Below are positions 33,591 to 41,751 of a stretch of DNA of 43,542 bases, piece by piece (position 1 is the stretch's first letter; the number at the start of each line of letters is the position of its first letter). Both the position numbers and the translations under genes were made by a program. The notes under the pieces were generated by a model. The model worked only from the letters and a program-made list of their open reading frames with translations. It ran no database searches and was not told where the DNA came from. Origin of the DNA: Massilia arenae (GTDB taxonomy: Bacteria; Pseudomonadota; Gammaproteobacteria; Burkholderiales; Burkholderiaceae_D); the NCBI RefSeq assembly GCF_008014745.1, contig NZ_VPFD01000037.1:1-43542 (forward strand), given 5' to 3'.

Positions 33591-35117
33591 ATGTGTGGCA
33601 TCGTCGGCGTCGTCTCTCACTCTCCCGTCAACCAGTTGCTGTATGACGCATTGCTGCTGCTGCAGCACCGCGGCCAGGACGCGGCGGGTATCGCGACCAA
33701 TCACAGCAGCATGTTCTCGATGTTCAAGGCCAATGGCCTGGTCCGGGACGTGTTCCGCACCCGTAATATGCGTTCGCTGCAGGGCAATACCGGTATCGGC
33801 CACTGCCGCTACCCGACTGCCGGTTCGTCGAGCGAAGAAGAGGCGCAGCCGTTCTACGTCAACGCACCGTTCGGCATCACGCTGGCCCACAACGGCAACC
33901 TGACCAACCAGGCAGTGCTGAAGGACGAGCTGTTCCGCAACGACCGCCGCCACATCAATACCGATTCCGACTCCGAAGTGCTGCTCAATGTGCTGGCGCA
34001 CGAAATCCAGGAAGCGGCCGACGGCTACTCGCTCGACGCCGACGCCGTGTTCAAGGCGGTCGCCGCCGTGCACCGCCGCGTGCGCGGCGCCTACGCCGTG
34101 GTGGCGCAGATCGCCGGCCACGGCCTGCTGGCTTTCCGCGACCCGTTCGGCATCCGCCCGCTGTGCCTGGGCATCAACGAGACCGAGCAGGGCAATGAAT
34201 ACCTGGTGGCCAGCGAATCGGTCGCCCTGGAAGGCCTGGGCTTCCGTTTCGTGCGCGACATCGCGCCGGGCGAGGCGGTCTTCATCGACGAGAACAACCA
34301 GCTGCACGAGCGCCAGTGCGCCGAGAATCCATCGCTCAATCCGTGCGCCTTCGAATTCGTCTACCTGGCCCGTCCCGACTCCGTGATCGACGGCGCCTCG
34401 GTGTACGCCACCCGCCTGCGCATGGGCGAATACCTGGCCGACAAGGTCAGCAAGGAGATCCCGGTCGACGAGATCGACGTGGTGATGCCGATCCCCGATT
34501 CTTCGCGTCCGGCCGCGATCCAGTTGGCCCTGAAACTGGGCGTCGAATACCGCGAAGGCTTCATCAAGAACCGCTACATCGGCCGCACCTTCATCATGCC
34601 GGGCCAGGGCATGCGCAAGAAATCAGTGCGCCAGAAACTGAACGCGATCAGCTCCGAATTCAAGGACAAGAACGTGCTGCTGGTCGACGATTCGATCGTG
34701 CGCGGCACCACCAGCCGCGAAATCGTGCAGATGGCGCGCGAAGCCGGCGCCCGCAAGGTGTTCTTCGCTTCGGCCGCGCCACCGGTGCTGTACCCGAACG
34801 TGTACGGCATCGACATGCCGACCCGCGACGAGCTGATCGCCCACGGCCGCACGACCGAAGAAGTGTGCCGCGAGATCACGGCCGACCGCGTGGTGTACCA
34901 GGACGTCGACGCACTCAAGCGCGCGATCTCGGACGTCAATCCTGAGATCAAAAACTTCGAGGCATCGTGTTTCGACGGCGTCTACGTCACCGGCGACGTG
35001 ACCCCGGAATACCTGGATCGCCAGGAATCGGCGCGCCACGCTCCGTCGAGCAAGGACGGCAACGAGGACAAGGTGCGTACCCAGCTCAACCTGAACCCGC
35101 CGGTGGCCGCCGAGTAA
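33591..35117 (+). CDS. purF: amidophosphoribosyltransferase
   Basis: First committed step of purine synthesis: PRPP plus glutamine to 5-phosphoribosylamine. The 508-residue product starts MCGIVGVV, so Cys2 is the nucleophile of the class II glutaminase after Met removal. The phosphoribosyltransferase domain carries the PRPP loop VLLVDDSIVRGTTSREI. Unlike Bacillus-type enzymes there is no long propeptide. TTAGGAGC lies 6-12 nt before the ATG. It is followed after 14 bp by the PLP-enzyme gene. Confidence 0.98.
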   Translation: MCGIVGVVSHSPVNQLLYDALLLLQHRGQDAAGIATNHSSMFSMFKANGLVRDVFRTRNMRSLQGNTGIGHCRYPTAGSSSEEEAQPFYVNAPFGITLAHNGNLTNQAVLKDELFRNDRRHINTDSDSEVLLNVLAHEIQEAADGYSLDADAVFKAVAAVHRRVRGAYAVVAQIAGHGLLAFRDPFGIRPLCLGINETEQGNEYLVASESVALEGLGFRFVRDIAPGEAVFIDENNQLHERQCAENPSLNPCAFEFVYLARPDSVIDGASVYATRLRMGEYLADKVSKEIPVDEIDVVMPIPDSSRPAAIQLALKLGVEYREGFIKNRYIGRTFIMPGQGMRKKSVRQKLNAISSEFKDKNVLLVDDSIVRGTTSREIVQMAREAGARKVFFASAAPPVLYPNVYGIDMPTRDELIAHGRTTEEVCREITADRVVYQDVDALKRAISDVNPEIKNFEASCFDGVYVTGDVTPEYLDRQESARHAPSSKDGNEDKVRTQLNLNPPVAAE

Positions 35118-35131
35118 GGCCAGGAAAGACC

Positions 35132-36373
35132 ATGTCGGATAACAAGCGCTACGGCTTCACCACCACCATCCTGCACAACGATCGCCGCAAGACGATCGAG
35201 CAGGGTTCGCTGCACAAGCCGGTGCACACCTCGGTCGCCTTCGGCTATGCCGATGCGCGCCAGCTGGCGTCGGTATTCCAGGGCAAGGAGCCGGGCTTCC
35301 GCTACGGCCGCCAGGGCAACCCGACGGTGTCGGCCCTGGAAGACAAGATCAGCAAGATGGAAGACGGCGTCGCCACCCTGTGCTTCGGCACCGGCATGGC
35401 GGCGATCGGCGCGCTGTTCCAGGCGTTATTGAAAACCGGCGACCACATCGTGTCGTCGAGCTTCCTGTTCGGGAACACCAACAGCCTGTGGCAGACGGTG
35501 GCGGGGCAGGGCGTCGACGTCGCTTTCGTCGATGCCACCGATGTCGCCCAGGTCGAAGCGGCCTTGCAGCCGAACACCCGCCTGGTGTTCGTCGAGACCA
35601 TCGCCAATCCGCGCACGCAAGTGGCGGACCTGGCCCGGATCGGCGAACTGTGCCGTGCGCGCGGCATCCTGTACGTGGTCGACAACACGATGACCACGCC
35701 CTGGCTGTTCCGTCCGAAAGACGTGCATGCCGGGCTGGTGGTCAATTCGCTGACCAAGTCGATCGGCGGCCACGGCATCGCACTGGGCGGTGCGCTGACC
35801 GATACCGGCCTGTTCGACTGGGCCGCGTATCCGAACATCGCCCAGAACTTCAGAAAGCAGGCGCCAGGTGCGCAAGGCATGGCCCAGCTGCGGGCCAAGG
35901 CGCTGCGCGACTTCGGCGCCGCGCTGGGGCCGGAAGCGGCGCACCACATCGCGGTCGGCGCCGAGACGCTGGCCCTGCGCATGGAGCGTACCTGCGCCAA
36001 TGCGCTGGCGCTGGCGACGATGCTCGAAGCCGACGAACGCGTCGCTGCCGTCCATTATCCGGGTCTGGCTTCGCACCCGCAGCACGCGATCGTCGAGGAG
36101 TTGTTCCGCTCCGGCGGTTCGCTGCTGAGCTTCGAGCTGAAAGATGACATCGACCCGTTCGACTACCTGAATCGCCTCAAACTGGCGATCCCGGCCTCGA
36201 ACCTTGGCGACAACCGGACGCTCGTGATTCCGGTGGCGCACACGATCTTCTTCGAGATGGGCCCCGAGCGGCGCGCCAGCATGGGCATCGCGGAAGGCTT
36301 GATCCGGGTGTCGGTGGGCATCGAGGACACCGATGACCTGGTCGGCGACTTCCGCCAGGCGCTGGATGCGTAA
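35132..36373 (+). CDS. cystathionine gamma-synthase family PLP enzyme (Cys/Met metabolism)
   Basis: A 413-residue fold-type I PLP enzyme. Features: the tyrosine/arginine pair in FRYGRQGNPT, GTGMAAIGALFQ, the PLP aspartate in YVVDNTMTTP, and the Schiff-base lysine K209 in NSLTKSIGGHG. The family includes cystathionine gamma-synthase, O-succinyl/O-acetylhomoserine sulfhydrylase and methionine gamma-lyase; which reaction applies cannot be decided by eye. Position after purF resembles metZ (O-succinylhomoserine sulfhydrylase) in pseudomonads, which favours a methionine-biosynthetic role. CAGGAAAG precedes the ATG at 35132. A strong terminator follows. Confidence 0.9.
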   Translation: MSDNKRYGFTTTILHNDRRKTIEQGSLHKPVHTSVAFGYADARQLASVFQGKEPGFRYGRQGNPTVSALEDKISKMEDGVATLCFGTGMAAIGALFQALLKTGDHIVSSSFLFGNTNSLWQTVAGQGVDVAFVDATDVAQVEAALQPNTRLVFVETIANPRTQVADLARIGELCRARGILYVVDNTMTTPWLFRPKDVHAGLVVNSLTKSIGGHGIALGGALTDTGLFDWAAYPNIAQNFRKQAPGAQGMAQLRAKALRDFGAALGPEAAHHIAVGAETLALRMERTCANALALATMLEADERVAAVHYPGLASHPQHAIVEELFRSGGSLLSFELKDDIDPFDYLNRLKLAIPASNLGDNRTLVIPVAHTIFFEMGPERRASMGIAEGLIRVSVGIEDTDDLVGDFRQALDA

Positions 36374-36393
36374 AGCGGGGTAAAACTGTCATC

Positions 36394-36426
36394 ACAGGGC
36401 CGGCAAATGCCGGCCCTGTCATTTTT
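36394..36426 (+). terminator. rho-independent terminator ending the purF block
   Basis: Perfect 11-bp stem ACAGGGCCGGC / GCCGGCCCTGT with AAAT loop, followed by CATTTTT. Confidence 0.93.
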
Positions 36427-36493
36427 GCGGTTGAGCCCAGCCGTAAAACACGGCTATCATGGACTTTTACCAGCTAAGCCTTACGGTATGCCC

Positions 36494-37210
36494 ATGAAAC
36501 AATTCCTGTCCTGCCTGTCCCTTGCGGTATCCGTCGCGTTCAGTGGCGCCGCGTTCGCCGGCGAACTCGAGGACGCCAATGCCCTGTTCGAGAAAAAAGA
36601 CTATGCGGGCGCGCTCAAGCTGTACACCAAGCTGGCCAATGCCGGCAATCCGCAGGCCCAACAGCAGCTGGGCCAGATGTACTGGTATGGCGAGGCCGGC
36701 GCGGTCGACGAAGCCAAGGCGAAGGAATTGTTTGAAAAGTCGGCCGCCAAGGGCAACAAGGTCGCCGCCGACTCGCTCGTGATCATGCAGCAGCGTGGCG
36801 AACGCCGCGCCGAGATCGATTACTGGATCAAGGGCTACGATGGCGCCGACCTGCAGTCGGGCGAGTACCGCTGCCCGTCGCCGCGGATCCCGGCGGTGTC
36901 GAAGGTGAACGACGAGATCGAGCGCGTCAACAAGGCCGTGACCGGCTGGCAGGATTGCTACAACAAGATGGTGACCAACCTTAACGAACAATCGCCGCTG
37001 ACCAAGCGCATCCCGGCCGACATCGCCAAGCTGATGAACAAGCAGGAAACCGAAGCCTCGACCGCCTACCTGGAGCAGGTGCGCCAGAACATCGCCGAGG
37101 GAGCGAAGGTCAATTCGAAGATGGTATTGGCCGATTTCGCCGCATGGCGCAGCGCGACCGAGGCGTTCGTGGACCAGCACAATTCGGTGGTCAACAAGGC
37201 CAAGCAGTAA
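36494..37210 (+). CDS. secreted Sel1/TPR-like repeat protein
   Basis: A 238-residue protein beginning MKQFLSCLSLAVSVAFSG with signal cleavage likely after AFA (about residue 20). Residues about 22-95 contain Sel1-like repeats (ALFEKKDYAGALKLYTKLA, then QAQQQLGQMYWYGEAGAVDE, then AKELFEKSAAKGNKVAADSL). The rest is helical with one Cys pair (YRCPSP and WQDCYNK) that could form a disulfide. No function is assigned; such proteins often mediate protein-protein contacts in the periplasm. Alternative ATG at 36488 (MPMKQ) is equally possible; neither has a clear ribosome-binding site. Confidence 0.85.
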   Translation: MKQFLSCLSLAVSVAFSGAAFAGELEDANALFEKKDYAGALKLYTKLANAGNPQAQQQLGQMYWYGEAGAVDEAKAKELFEKSAAKGNKVAADSLVIMQQRGERRAEIDYWIKGYDGADLQSGEYRCPSPRIPAVSKVNDEIERVNKAVTGWQDCYNKMVTNLNEQSPLTKRIPADIAKLMNKQETEASTAYLEQVRQNIAEGAKVNSKMVLADFAAWRSATEAFVDQHNSVVNKAKQ

Positions 37211-37227
37211 AGACTGCTCATAAACGT

Positions 37228-37323
37228 CGTTCCCGCGAAGGCGGGAACCCAAGTCATCAGCGCCGCCACGATCGCTAATTGCGGCGGCGACTCATGTAAA
37301 CTTGGGTCCCCGCCTGCGCGGGG
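37228..37323. repeat. REP/BIME-like inverted pair
   Basis: REP unit 1: GTTCCCGC-GAAG-GCGGGAAC (37229-37248) followed by CCAAGT. REP unit 2, inverted: ACTTGGGT then CCCCGC-CTGC-GCGGGG (37308-37323). The two are inverted copies of each other, with a CGCCGC/GCGGCG pair between them. This is the usual head-to-head layout of REP sequences (BIMEs) in proteobacteria. Confidence 0.8.
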
Positions 37324-37324
37324 A

Positions 37325-37351
37325 GTCATTACTGCCAGTGGCAGTAATGAC
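37325..37351. terminator. perfect 12-bp hairpin beside the REP pair
   Basis: GTCATTACTGCC-AGT-GGCAGTAATGAC. It is between the convergent Sel1-like gene and lexA, with no T tract; a shared 3'-end stem or part of the repeat element. Confidence 0.6.
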
Positions 37352-37380
37352 GTGTTAGCGGTGCTAAGTTCTATAGAAAA

Positions 37381-38010
37381 TCAGTTCCAGCTACGCATCA
37401 GCCCAACCGCGAGCCCCTCGAGCGCGAACTCTTCGTCGGGCGTGACTTCGATGATCTTGAAGTCGGGGTTCTCGGGCAGCAGCTCGACCAGGTCGCCCGT
37501 CTTGCGGTAGCGCTTGACGGTGACTTCTTCGCCCAGGCGGGCGACGACGATCTGGCCGTTCTTGGCGCTGTCGATTTTCTTGACCGCCAAAAAGTCGCCA
37601 TCCATGATGCCGGCGTCGCGCATCGACCAGCCTTTTACCTTGAGCAAAAAGTCGGGCCGCGCCGCGAACATCGCGGTGTCGACGTTATAGGTCGCTTCGA
37701 CGTGTTCCTGCGCCAGGATGGGATTGCCGGCGGCGACGCGGCCGACCAGCGGCAGCGACATCAGGGACGGCGGCGGCATCGGGATCTGCGGGGCGCTGGC
37801 GCCGACCAGGCGGATGCCGCGCGAGGTGCCCGGCGAAATCTCGATCGCGCCCTTGCGCGCCAGGGCTTGCAGGTGTTCTTCGGCCGCATTGGCCGAGCGA
37901 AAGCCCAGTTCGGCCGCGATTTCGGCCCGGGTTGGAGGAAAACCCGTGTTCTCGATCGCTTCCTTGATCAGGTTAAGGATCTGTTCTTGCCTTGCAGTGA
38001 GCTTGAGCAT
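37381..38010 (-). CDS. lexA: LexA repressor (SOS response)
   Basis: Represses SOS genes and cleaves itself when RecA filaments form. The 209-residue product has an N-terminal winged helix (about 1-65), the self-cleavage site A94-G95 (GRVAAGNP), and the catalytic dyad S129 (GWSMRDAGI) and K166 (EVTVKRY). The start at 38010 yields the standard MLKLTARQEQIL; an in-frame extension to 38139 would read through the SOS box and is rejected. The perfect operator upstream shows autoregulation. Confidence 0.98.
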   Translation of the reverse strand: MLKLTARQEQILNLIKEAIENTGFPPTRAEIAAELGFRSANAAEEHLQALARKGAIEISPGTSRGIRLVGASAPQIPMPPPSLMSLPLVGRVAAGNPILAQEHVEATYNVDTAMFAARPDFLLKVKGWSMRDAGIMDGDFLAVKKIDSAKNGQIVVARLGEEVTVKRYRKTGDLVELLPENPDFKIIEVTPDEEFALEGLAVGLMRSWN

Positions 38011-38043
38011 AAATATCTTGCAGCAACGGGTTGTAGAGGTAGA

Positions 38044-38059
38044 CTGTATTTTTGTACAG
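38044..38059. promoter_or_regulatory. SOS (LexA) box upstream of lexA
   Basis: CTGT-N8-ACAG is perfect (CTGTATTTTTGTACAG), 34 bp before the lexA start. On the minus strand it reads TACTGTACAAAAATACAG, close to the E. coli consensus. Confidence 0.95.
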
Positions 38060-38195
38060 TATTCTACTCTGCGCAAGGGAAATCGAAAAAAAAGCAGGAA
38101 ATATTCGTTAAAGCTCAGGCATTTGCGTCGATTCGGCAAGCCCGGCCGGAGTCCGGTCGCCGGGCGGCGACCGGTGGGTGACGATGGTCAGTGCG

Positions 38196-38414
38196 TTAGC
38201 ACTCGATTTCGTTGGACTCGAGATAGAAGTCGGTCTTGACGCCGTTATACAGTTTCCATTTGCCGGTGCAGGTGAATTCGCCATCGCCGACCACGGTGGA
38301 GTAGCTGGCGTCGGAGTAATACGTGATGGTGTAGCCGTATTGCGGTTTGGCGATCGCGACGGTGGCGACGGCGAGGCCGGCGACCAAGGCAAGGGCAGTG
38401 AATTGACGTTTCAT
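38196..38414 (-). CDS. small secreted protein (DUF6289-like)
   Basis: A 72-residue precursor MKRQFTALALVAGLAVATVA, cleaved probably after AIA near residue 22, leaving about 50 residues (KPQYGYTITYYSDASYSTVVG ... NEIEC). Two cysteines (FTCTG and the C-terminal IEC) could form a disulfide. The 'YYSDA...VG...C.G' pattern resembles the small DUF6289 proteins common in Massilia and xanthomonads; the assignment is from memory and tentative. GAGG lies 9 nt before the ATG. It is divergent from rpsF. Confidence 0.7.
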   Translation of the reverse strand: MKRQFTALALVAGLAVATVAIAKPQYGYTITYYSDASYSTVVGDGEFTCTGKWKLYNGVKTDFYLESNEIEC

Positions 38415-38533
38415 TGATGACATCCTCGGGTTGCGCTGCATTTCAGGAGACAACTTGGCCGCCGCAGCCTGGCTGGGCGAGTTCATCCATCATAGGCCTG
38501 CCGGTCCCCGCGCCGGCAGTGCAGAGCTGGTAG

Positions 38534-38562
38534 TTGCGCAAGCTCCGTGCACCGGTTATACT
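38534..38562 (+). promoter_or_regulatory. sigma70 promoter of the rpsF operon
   Basis: TTGCGC (38534-38539) and TATACT (38557-38562, 5/6) are separated by 17 bp. Transcription would begin near 38569, leaving a leader of about 69 nt before rpsF. Confidence 0.65.
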
Positions 38563-38575
38563 GGCGGGCTTTCCC

Positions 38576-38625
38576 TTCCCACACTCGTCTTGACGCCGAG
38601 GTGGGCATTTATGTAAAACGTCCTC
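38576..38625 (+). promoter_or_regulatory. candidate S6:S18 autoregulatory leader
   Basis: The leader can pair CCCAC (38578-38582) with GTGGG (38601-38605), leaving a CCG (38596-38598) next to the stem; a second pairing GACG/CGTC (38592-38595, 38619-38622) is also possible. A bulged CCG beside a stem is the hallmark of the known rpsF leader motif bound by the S6:S18 complex. The match was made by eye, not by a covariance model. Confidence 0.45.
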
Positions 38626-38637
38626 AAGGAGTAATGC

Positions 38638-39036
38638 ATGCGTCATTATGAAATCGTTTTTATCGTCCATCCGGACCAGAGCGAGCAAGTCCCGGCGATG
38701 ATCGAGCGTTACAAGACCACGGTGACCAGCCGCGGCGGTAACATCCATCGCGTGGAAGACTGGGGCCGCCGCCAGATGGCTTACCAGATCCAGAAGCTGC
38801 CAAAAGCGCACTACATCTGCCTGAACATCGAATGCGACAACGAGACCCTGGTCGAGCTGGAAACCGCATTCAAGTTCAATGATGCCGTTCTGCGTCATCT
38901 GACCGTCAAGATGAAGAAAGCAGAAACCGCACCGTCGCCGATGATGAAATCGGTGCAGCGCGAAGACGCAGCCAAGAGCCACCGTGCAGAAGCCGCTGCT
39001 CCAGCAGCAGCTGCTCCAGCCGCTGCCGCTGCCTAA
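38638..39036 (+). CDS. rpsF: 30S ribosomal protein bS6
   Basis: Binds 16S rRNA in the platform together with bS18. The 132-residue product starts MRHYEIVFIVHPDQSEQVP, a standard bS6 start, with RVEDWGRRQMAYQIQK in the middle and an Ala/Pro-rich tail of about 20 residues. AAGGAG lies 6 nt before the ATG. First gene of rpsF-priB-rpsR-rplI. Confidence 0.98.
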   Translation: MRHYEIVFIVHPDQSEQVPAMIERYKTTVTSRGGNIHRVEDWGRRQMAYQIQKLPKAHYICLNIECDNETLVELETAFKFNDAVLRHLTVKMKKAETAPSPMMKSVQREDAAKSHRAEAAAPAAAAPAAAAA

Positions 39037-39079
39037 GATTTTTTCCAGGAATTCGTAACAAGCAATTAGTAAGAACCGG

Positions 39080-39370
39080 GTGAATCAGCTCCAGCTCGTG
39101 GCGACCATCGCCGAGCGTGATGTCCTGCGCTACACCCCGGCCGGCGTGCCGATCGTTTCAGCCGTCCTGATGCACAGTTCGCATCAGCGAGAGGCGGGGA
39201 TCGATCGCCTGGTCGAGTTCGAAGTCCCCGCGTTCGCCGCGGGCGAGATTTCGGGCAGGTTCGGTAGCGCCGAGCTCGGCGCCAGCTACTGCTTCAACGG
39301 ATTCCTTGCACGAAAAAATCGCAACAGCAAAGCCCTGGTGTTTCACATCATTGATTTCAGTGCCGTTTAA
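39080..39370 (+). CDS. priB: primosomal replication protein N (PriB)
   Basis: Single-strand-binding OB-fold protein that helps PriA restart stalled forks. The 96-residue product begins at GTG 39080 (MNQLQLVATIAERDVLRYTP), with the SSB-like VSAVLMHSSHQREAG and FEVPAFAAGEISGRF. It lies between rpsF and rpsR, the standard position in beta- and gammaproteobacteria. The ribosome-binding site is weak (AACCGGG). Confidence 0.95.
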   Translation: MNQLQLVATIAERDVLRYTPAGVPIVSAVLMHSSHQREAGIDRLVEFEVPAFAAGEISGRFGSAELGASYCFNGFLARKNRNSKALVFHIIDFSAV

Positions 39371-39399
39371 CCGGCAATTTAGATATACAGGAGCCTCAA

Positions 39400-39690
39400 A
39401 TGGCATTCGGTAAAAAGTTCGACAAAAACAAAGCTAAAGAAAAACTCAAGCGCAAACAGCAGAACCCGCTGTTCAAGCGCAAGAAGTTCTGCCGCTTCAC
39501 CGCCGCTGGCGTTGAACAGGTTGACTACAAAGACGTCGACACCCTGAAGGACTTCGTCCAGGAAAACGGCAAGATCATGCCAGCACGTCTGACCGGCACC
39601 AAGGCGCACTACCAGCGCCAGGTCGACACCGCCATCAAGCGCGCCCGCTACCTGGCGCTGCTGCCGTACACCGACCTGCACCACGGTTAA
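39400..39690 (+). CDS. rpsR: 30S ribosomal protein bS18
   Basis: Partner of bS6. The 96-residue product has the basic N-terminus KKFDKNKAKEKLKRKQQNP, the FKRKKFCRFTAAG core and IMPARLTGTKAHYQRQ. CAGGAG lies 8 nt before the ATG at 39400. Confidence 0.98.
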   Translation: MAFGKKFDKNKAKEKLKRKQQNPLFKRKKFCRFTAAGVEQVDYKDVDTLKDFVQENGKIMPARLTGTKAHYQRQVDTAIKRARYLALLPYTDLHHG

Positions 39691-39721
39691 TCGGTTACGT
39701 CAGCTATCCTGGAGATAAAAC

Positions 39722-40174
39722 ATGCAAATCATTCTGTTGGAAAAAGTCATCAACGTCGGCAACCTGGGCGACGTCGTCAAAGTCAAGGACGGTTACGCAC
39801 GTAACTTCCTGATCCCACAAAAGATGGCCCGCCGCGCTACCGCCGGCGCCGTCGCCGAGTTCGAAGCCAAGCGCGCCGAACTGGAAAAAGCAGCCGCCGA
39901 GAAACTGGCAGCCGCCCAAGCCCAAGGCGACAAGCTGAGCGGCCTGACCGTCACCATCGGCCAGAAGGCCGGCGTCGACGGCCGTCTGTTCGGTTCGGTC
40001 ACCAATGCCGACATCGCTGAAGCGCTGACCAAGCAAGGCTTCCCGGTCGAAAAAGCTGCCGTTCGCCTGCCGACCGGCCCGCTGAAGACCACCGGTGAAT
40101 TCCCGGTTGCCGTCGCCCTGCACACCGACGTCGTGTCGGAAATCACCATCGCTGTCGTGGGCGAAGCTGCCTGA
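39722..40174 (+). CDS. rplI: 50S ribosomal protein bL9
   Basis: Two-domain bL9, 150 residues: N-terminal MQIILLEKVINVGNLGDVVKVKDGYARNFLIP, the long central helix, and a C-terminal domain (FGSVTNADIAEAL). Last gene of the operon, followed by a strong terminator. Confidence 0.98.
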   Translation: MQIILLEKVINVGNLGDVVKVKDGYARNFLIPQKMARRATAGAVAEFEAKRAELEKAAAEKLAAAQAQGDKLSGLTVTIGQKAGVDGRLFGSVTNADIAEALTKQGFPVEKAAVRLPTGPLKTTGEFPVAVALHTDVVSEITIAVVGEAA

Positions 40175-40206
40175 GCGAATGCTGAACTGAAGTAAAAGCA
40201 GTACAC

Positions 40207-40234
40207 AAAAAAGCCGGGTTCTCCCGGCTTTTTT
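40207..40234 (+). terminator. rho-independent terminator of the rpsF operon
   Basis: Stem AAAAAAGCCGGG / CCCGGCTTTTTT, 12 bp, loop TTCT, T6 tract within the 3' arm. Confidence 0.95.
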
Positions 40235-40283
40235 GCTTTTGAAACTCACCAATTATGACAGCCGTGTGACAGGAGAAGGTATA

Positions 40284-41681
40284 ATGCCGCCCATGAACGC
40301 AGCACCCTCAGACCCCCAGATCGAAGCCCTGCGCATCCCCCCGCATTCCATCGAAGCAGAGCAGTCCGTCATCGGCGGCCTGCTGCGCGATAATGCCGCC
40401 TGGGACCGCATTGCCGACTTCATGCATGCGGAAGACTTCTACCGTTACGATCACCGCATCATCTTCGAACAGATGGTTCGCCTGATCAACGCCGGCAAGC
40501 CCGCCGACGTGATCACGGTCTATGAAGCCTGCAACCAGCTCGGCAAGGCCGAGGAGGTGGGTGGCCTGCAATACCTGAACGCGATGGCGCAGAACACGCC
40601 GTCGGCCGCCAATATCCGCCGCTACGCCGAGATCGTGCGCGACCGCGGCATCCTGCGCCAGCTGATCACCGTCGCCGACGAGATTTCCGGCAATGCCTTC
40701 AATCCGCAGGGCAAGGAAGTCAAGCAGATGCTCGACGAGGCGGAATCGCGGATCTTCGCCATCGCCGAGCAGGGCGCCCGCGGCGCCCAGGGCTGGCTGG
40801 CGGTGCAGCCGCTGCTGACCCAGGTGGTCGAGCGCATCGACGAACTGTACTCGCGCGAGAACCAGGGCGAAATCACCGGCGTGCCGACCGGCTTCATCGA
40901 CCTCGACCGCATGACGTCCGGGCTGCAGCCGGGCGACCTGGTCATCGTCGCCGGCCGTCCGTCGATGGGCAAGACCGCGTTCTCGGTGAACATCGGCGAG
41001 AACGTCGCGATCGAGGCCGGCCTGCCGGTCGCCGTGTTCTCGATGGAGATGGGCGGCACCCAGCTGGCCATGCGTATGCTCGGCTCGGTCGGCCAGCTCG
41101 ACCAGCACCGCCTGCGTACCGGCCGCCTGAACGACGAGGATTGGCCGCGCCTGACGCACGCCATCCAGAAGATGAACGATGCCCAGCTGTACATCGACGA
41201 AACACCCGCACTGAACCCGATCGAGATGCGCGCGCGCGCGCGCCGCCTGGCGCGCCAGTGCGGCAAGCTCGGGCTCATCATCGTCGACTACCTGCAGCTG
41301 ATGCAGGGTTCGAAGCCGGGCGACAACCGCGCGTCCGAGATTTCCGAGATCTCGCGCTCGCTGAAAGGCCTGGCCAAAGAGCTGCAGTGTCCGGTGATCG
41401 CGCTGTCGCAGCTGAACCGCTCGCTGGAACAACGCCCCAATAAACGTCCCGTGATGTCCGACTTGCGCGAATCCGGCGCTATCGAACAGGATGCGGACGT
41501 GATCATCTTCCTGTACCGCGACGAAGTCTATAACCCGGATTCGCCCGACAAGGGCACTGCCGAAATCATTATCGGCAAGCAGCGTAACGGTCCGATTGGG
41601 GCGATTCGCCTCACCTGGATTGGCCAATACACCAAATTTGGCAACTACAGCGGTAACCTCGCCGTTTACCAGGGCGATTAA
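40284..41681 (+). CDS. dnaB: replicative DNA helicase DnaB
   Basis: Hexameric 5'-3' helicase of the replication fork. The 465-residue product has the N-terminal primase-interaction domain (HSIEAEQSVIGGLL), Walker A GRPSMGKT (K230), Walker B IIVDYLQLM, the DnaB motif LSQLNRSLEQRPNKRPVMSDLRESG and QDADVIIFLYRDE. The start at 40284 has AGGAGAAGG upstream; a second ATG (40293) is possible. No intein is present. It follows rplI as in many proteobacteria. Confidence 0.98.
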   Translation: MPPMNAAPSDPQIEALRIPPHSIEAEQSVIGGLLRDNAAWDRIADFMHAEDFYRYDHRIIFEQMVRLINAGKPADVITVYEACNQLGKAEEVGGLQYLNAMAQNTPSAANIRRYAEIVRDRGILRQLITVADEISGNAFNPQGKEVKQMLDEAESRIFAIAEQGARGAQGWLAVQPLLTQVVERIDELYSRENQGEITGVPTGFIDLDRMTSGLQPGDLVIVAGRPSMGKTAFSVNIGENVAIEAGLPVAVFSMEMGGTQLAMRMLGSVGQLDQHRLRTGRLNDEDWPRLTHAIQKMNDAQLYIDETPALNPIEMRARARRLARQCGKLGLIIVDYLQLMQGSKPGDNRASEISEISRSLKGLAKELQCPVIALSQLNRSLEQRPNKRPVMSDLRESGAIEQDADVIIFLYRDEVYNPDSPDKGTAEIIIGKQRNGPIGAIRLTWIGQYTKFGNYSGNLAVYQGD

Positions 41682-41751
41682 ACCGATATTCAATGTCGCC
41701 ATCTGTCCACGATGGCGGCATGACCCCGAGAGAACTCCACGGAGAAAAATA

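Noticed and set aside
38011..38139. N-terminal extension of LexA
   Set aside because: It would translate across the SOS box; the canonical MLKLTARQ start at 38010 fits the family.
40279..40284. Perfect TATAAT at the dnaB start codon
   Set aside because: It overlaps the ATG; transcripts from it would lack the ribosome-binding site and no -35 is placed correctly.
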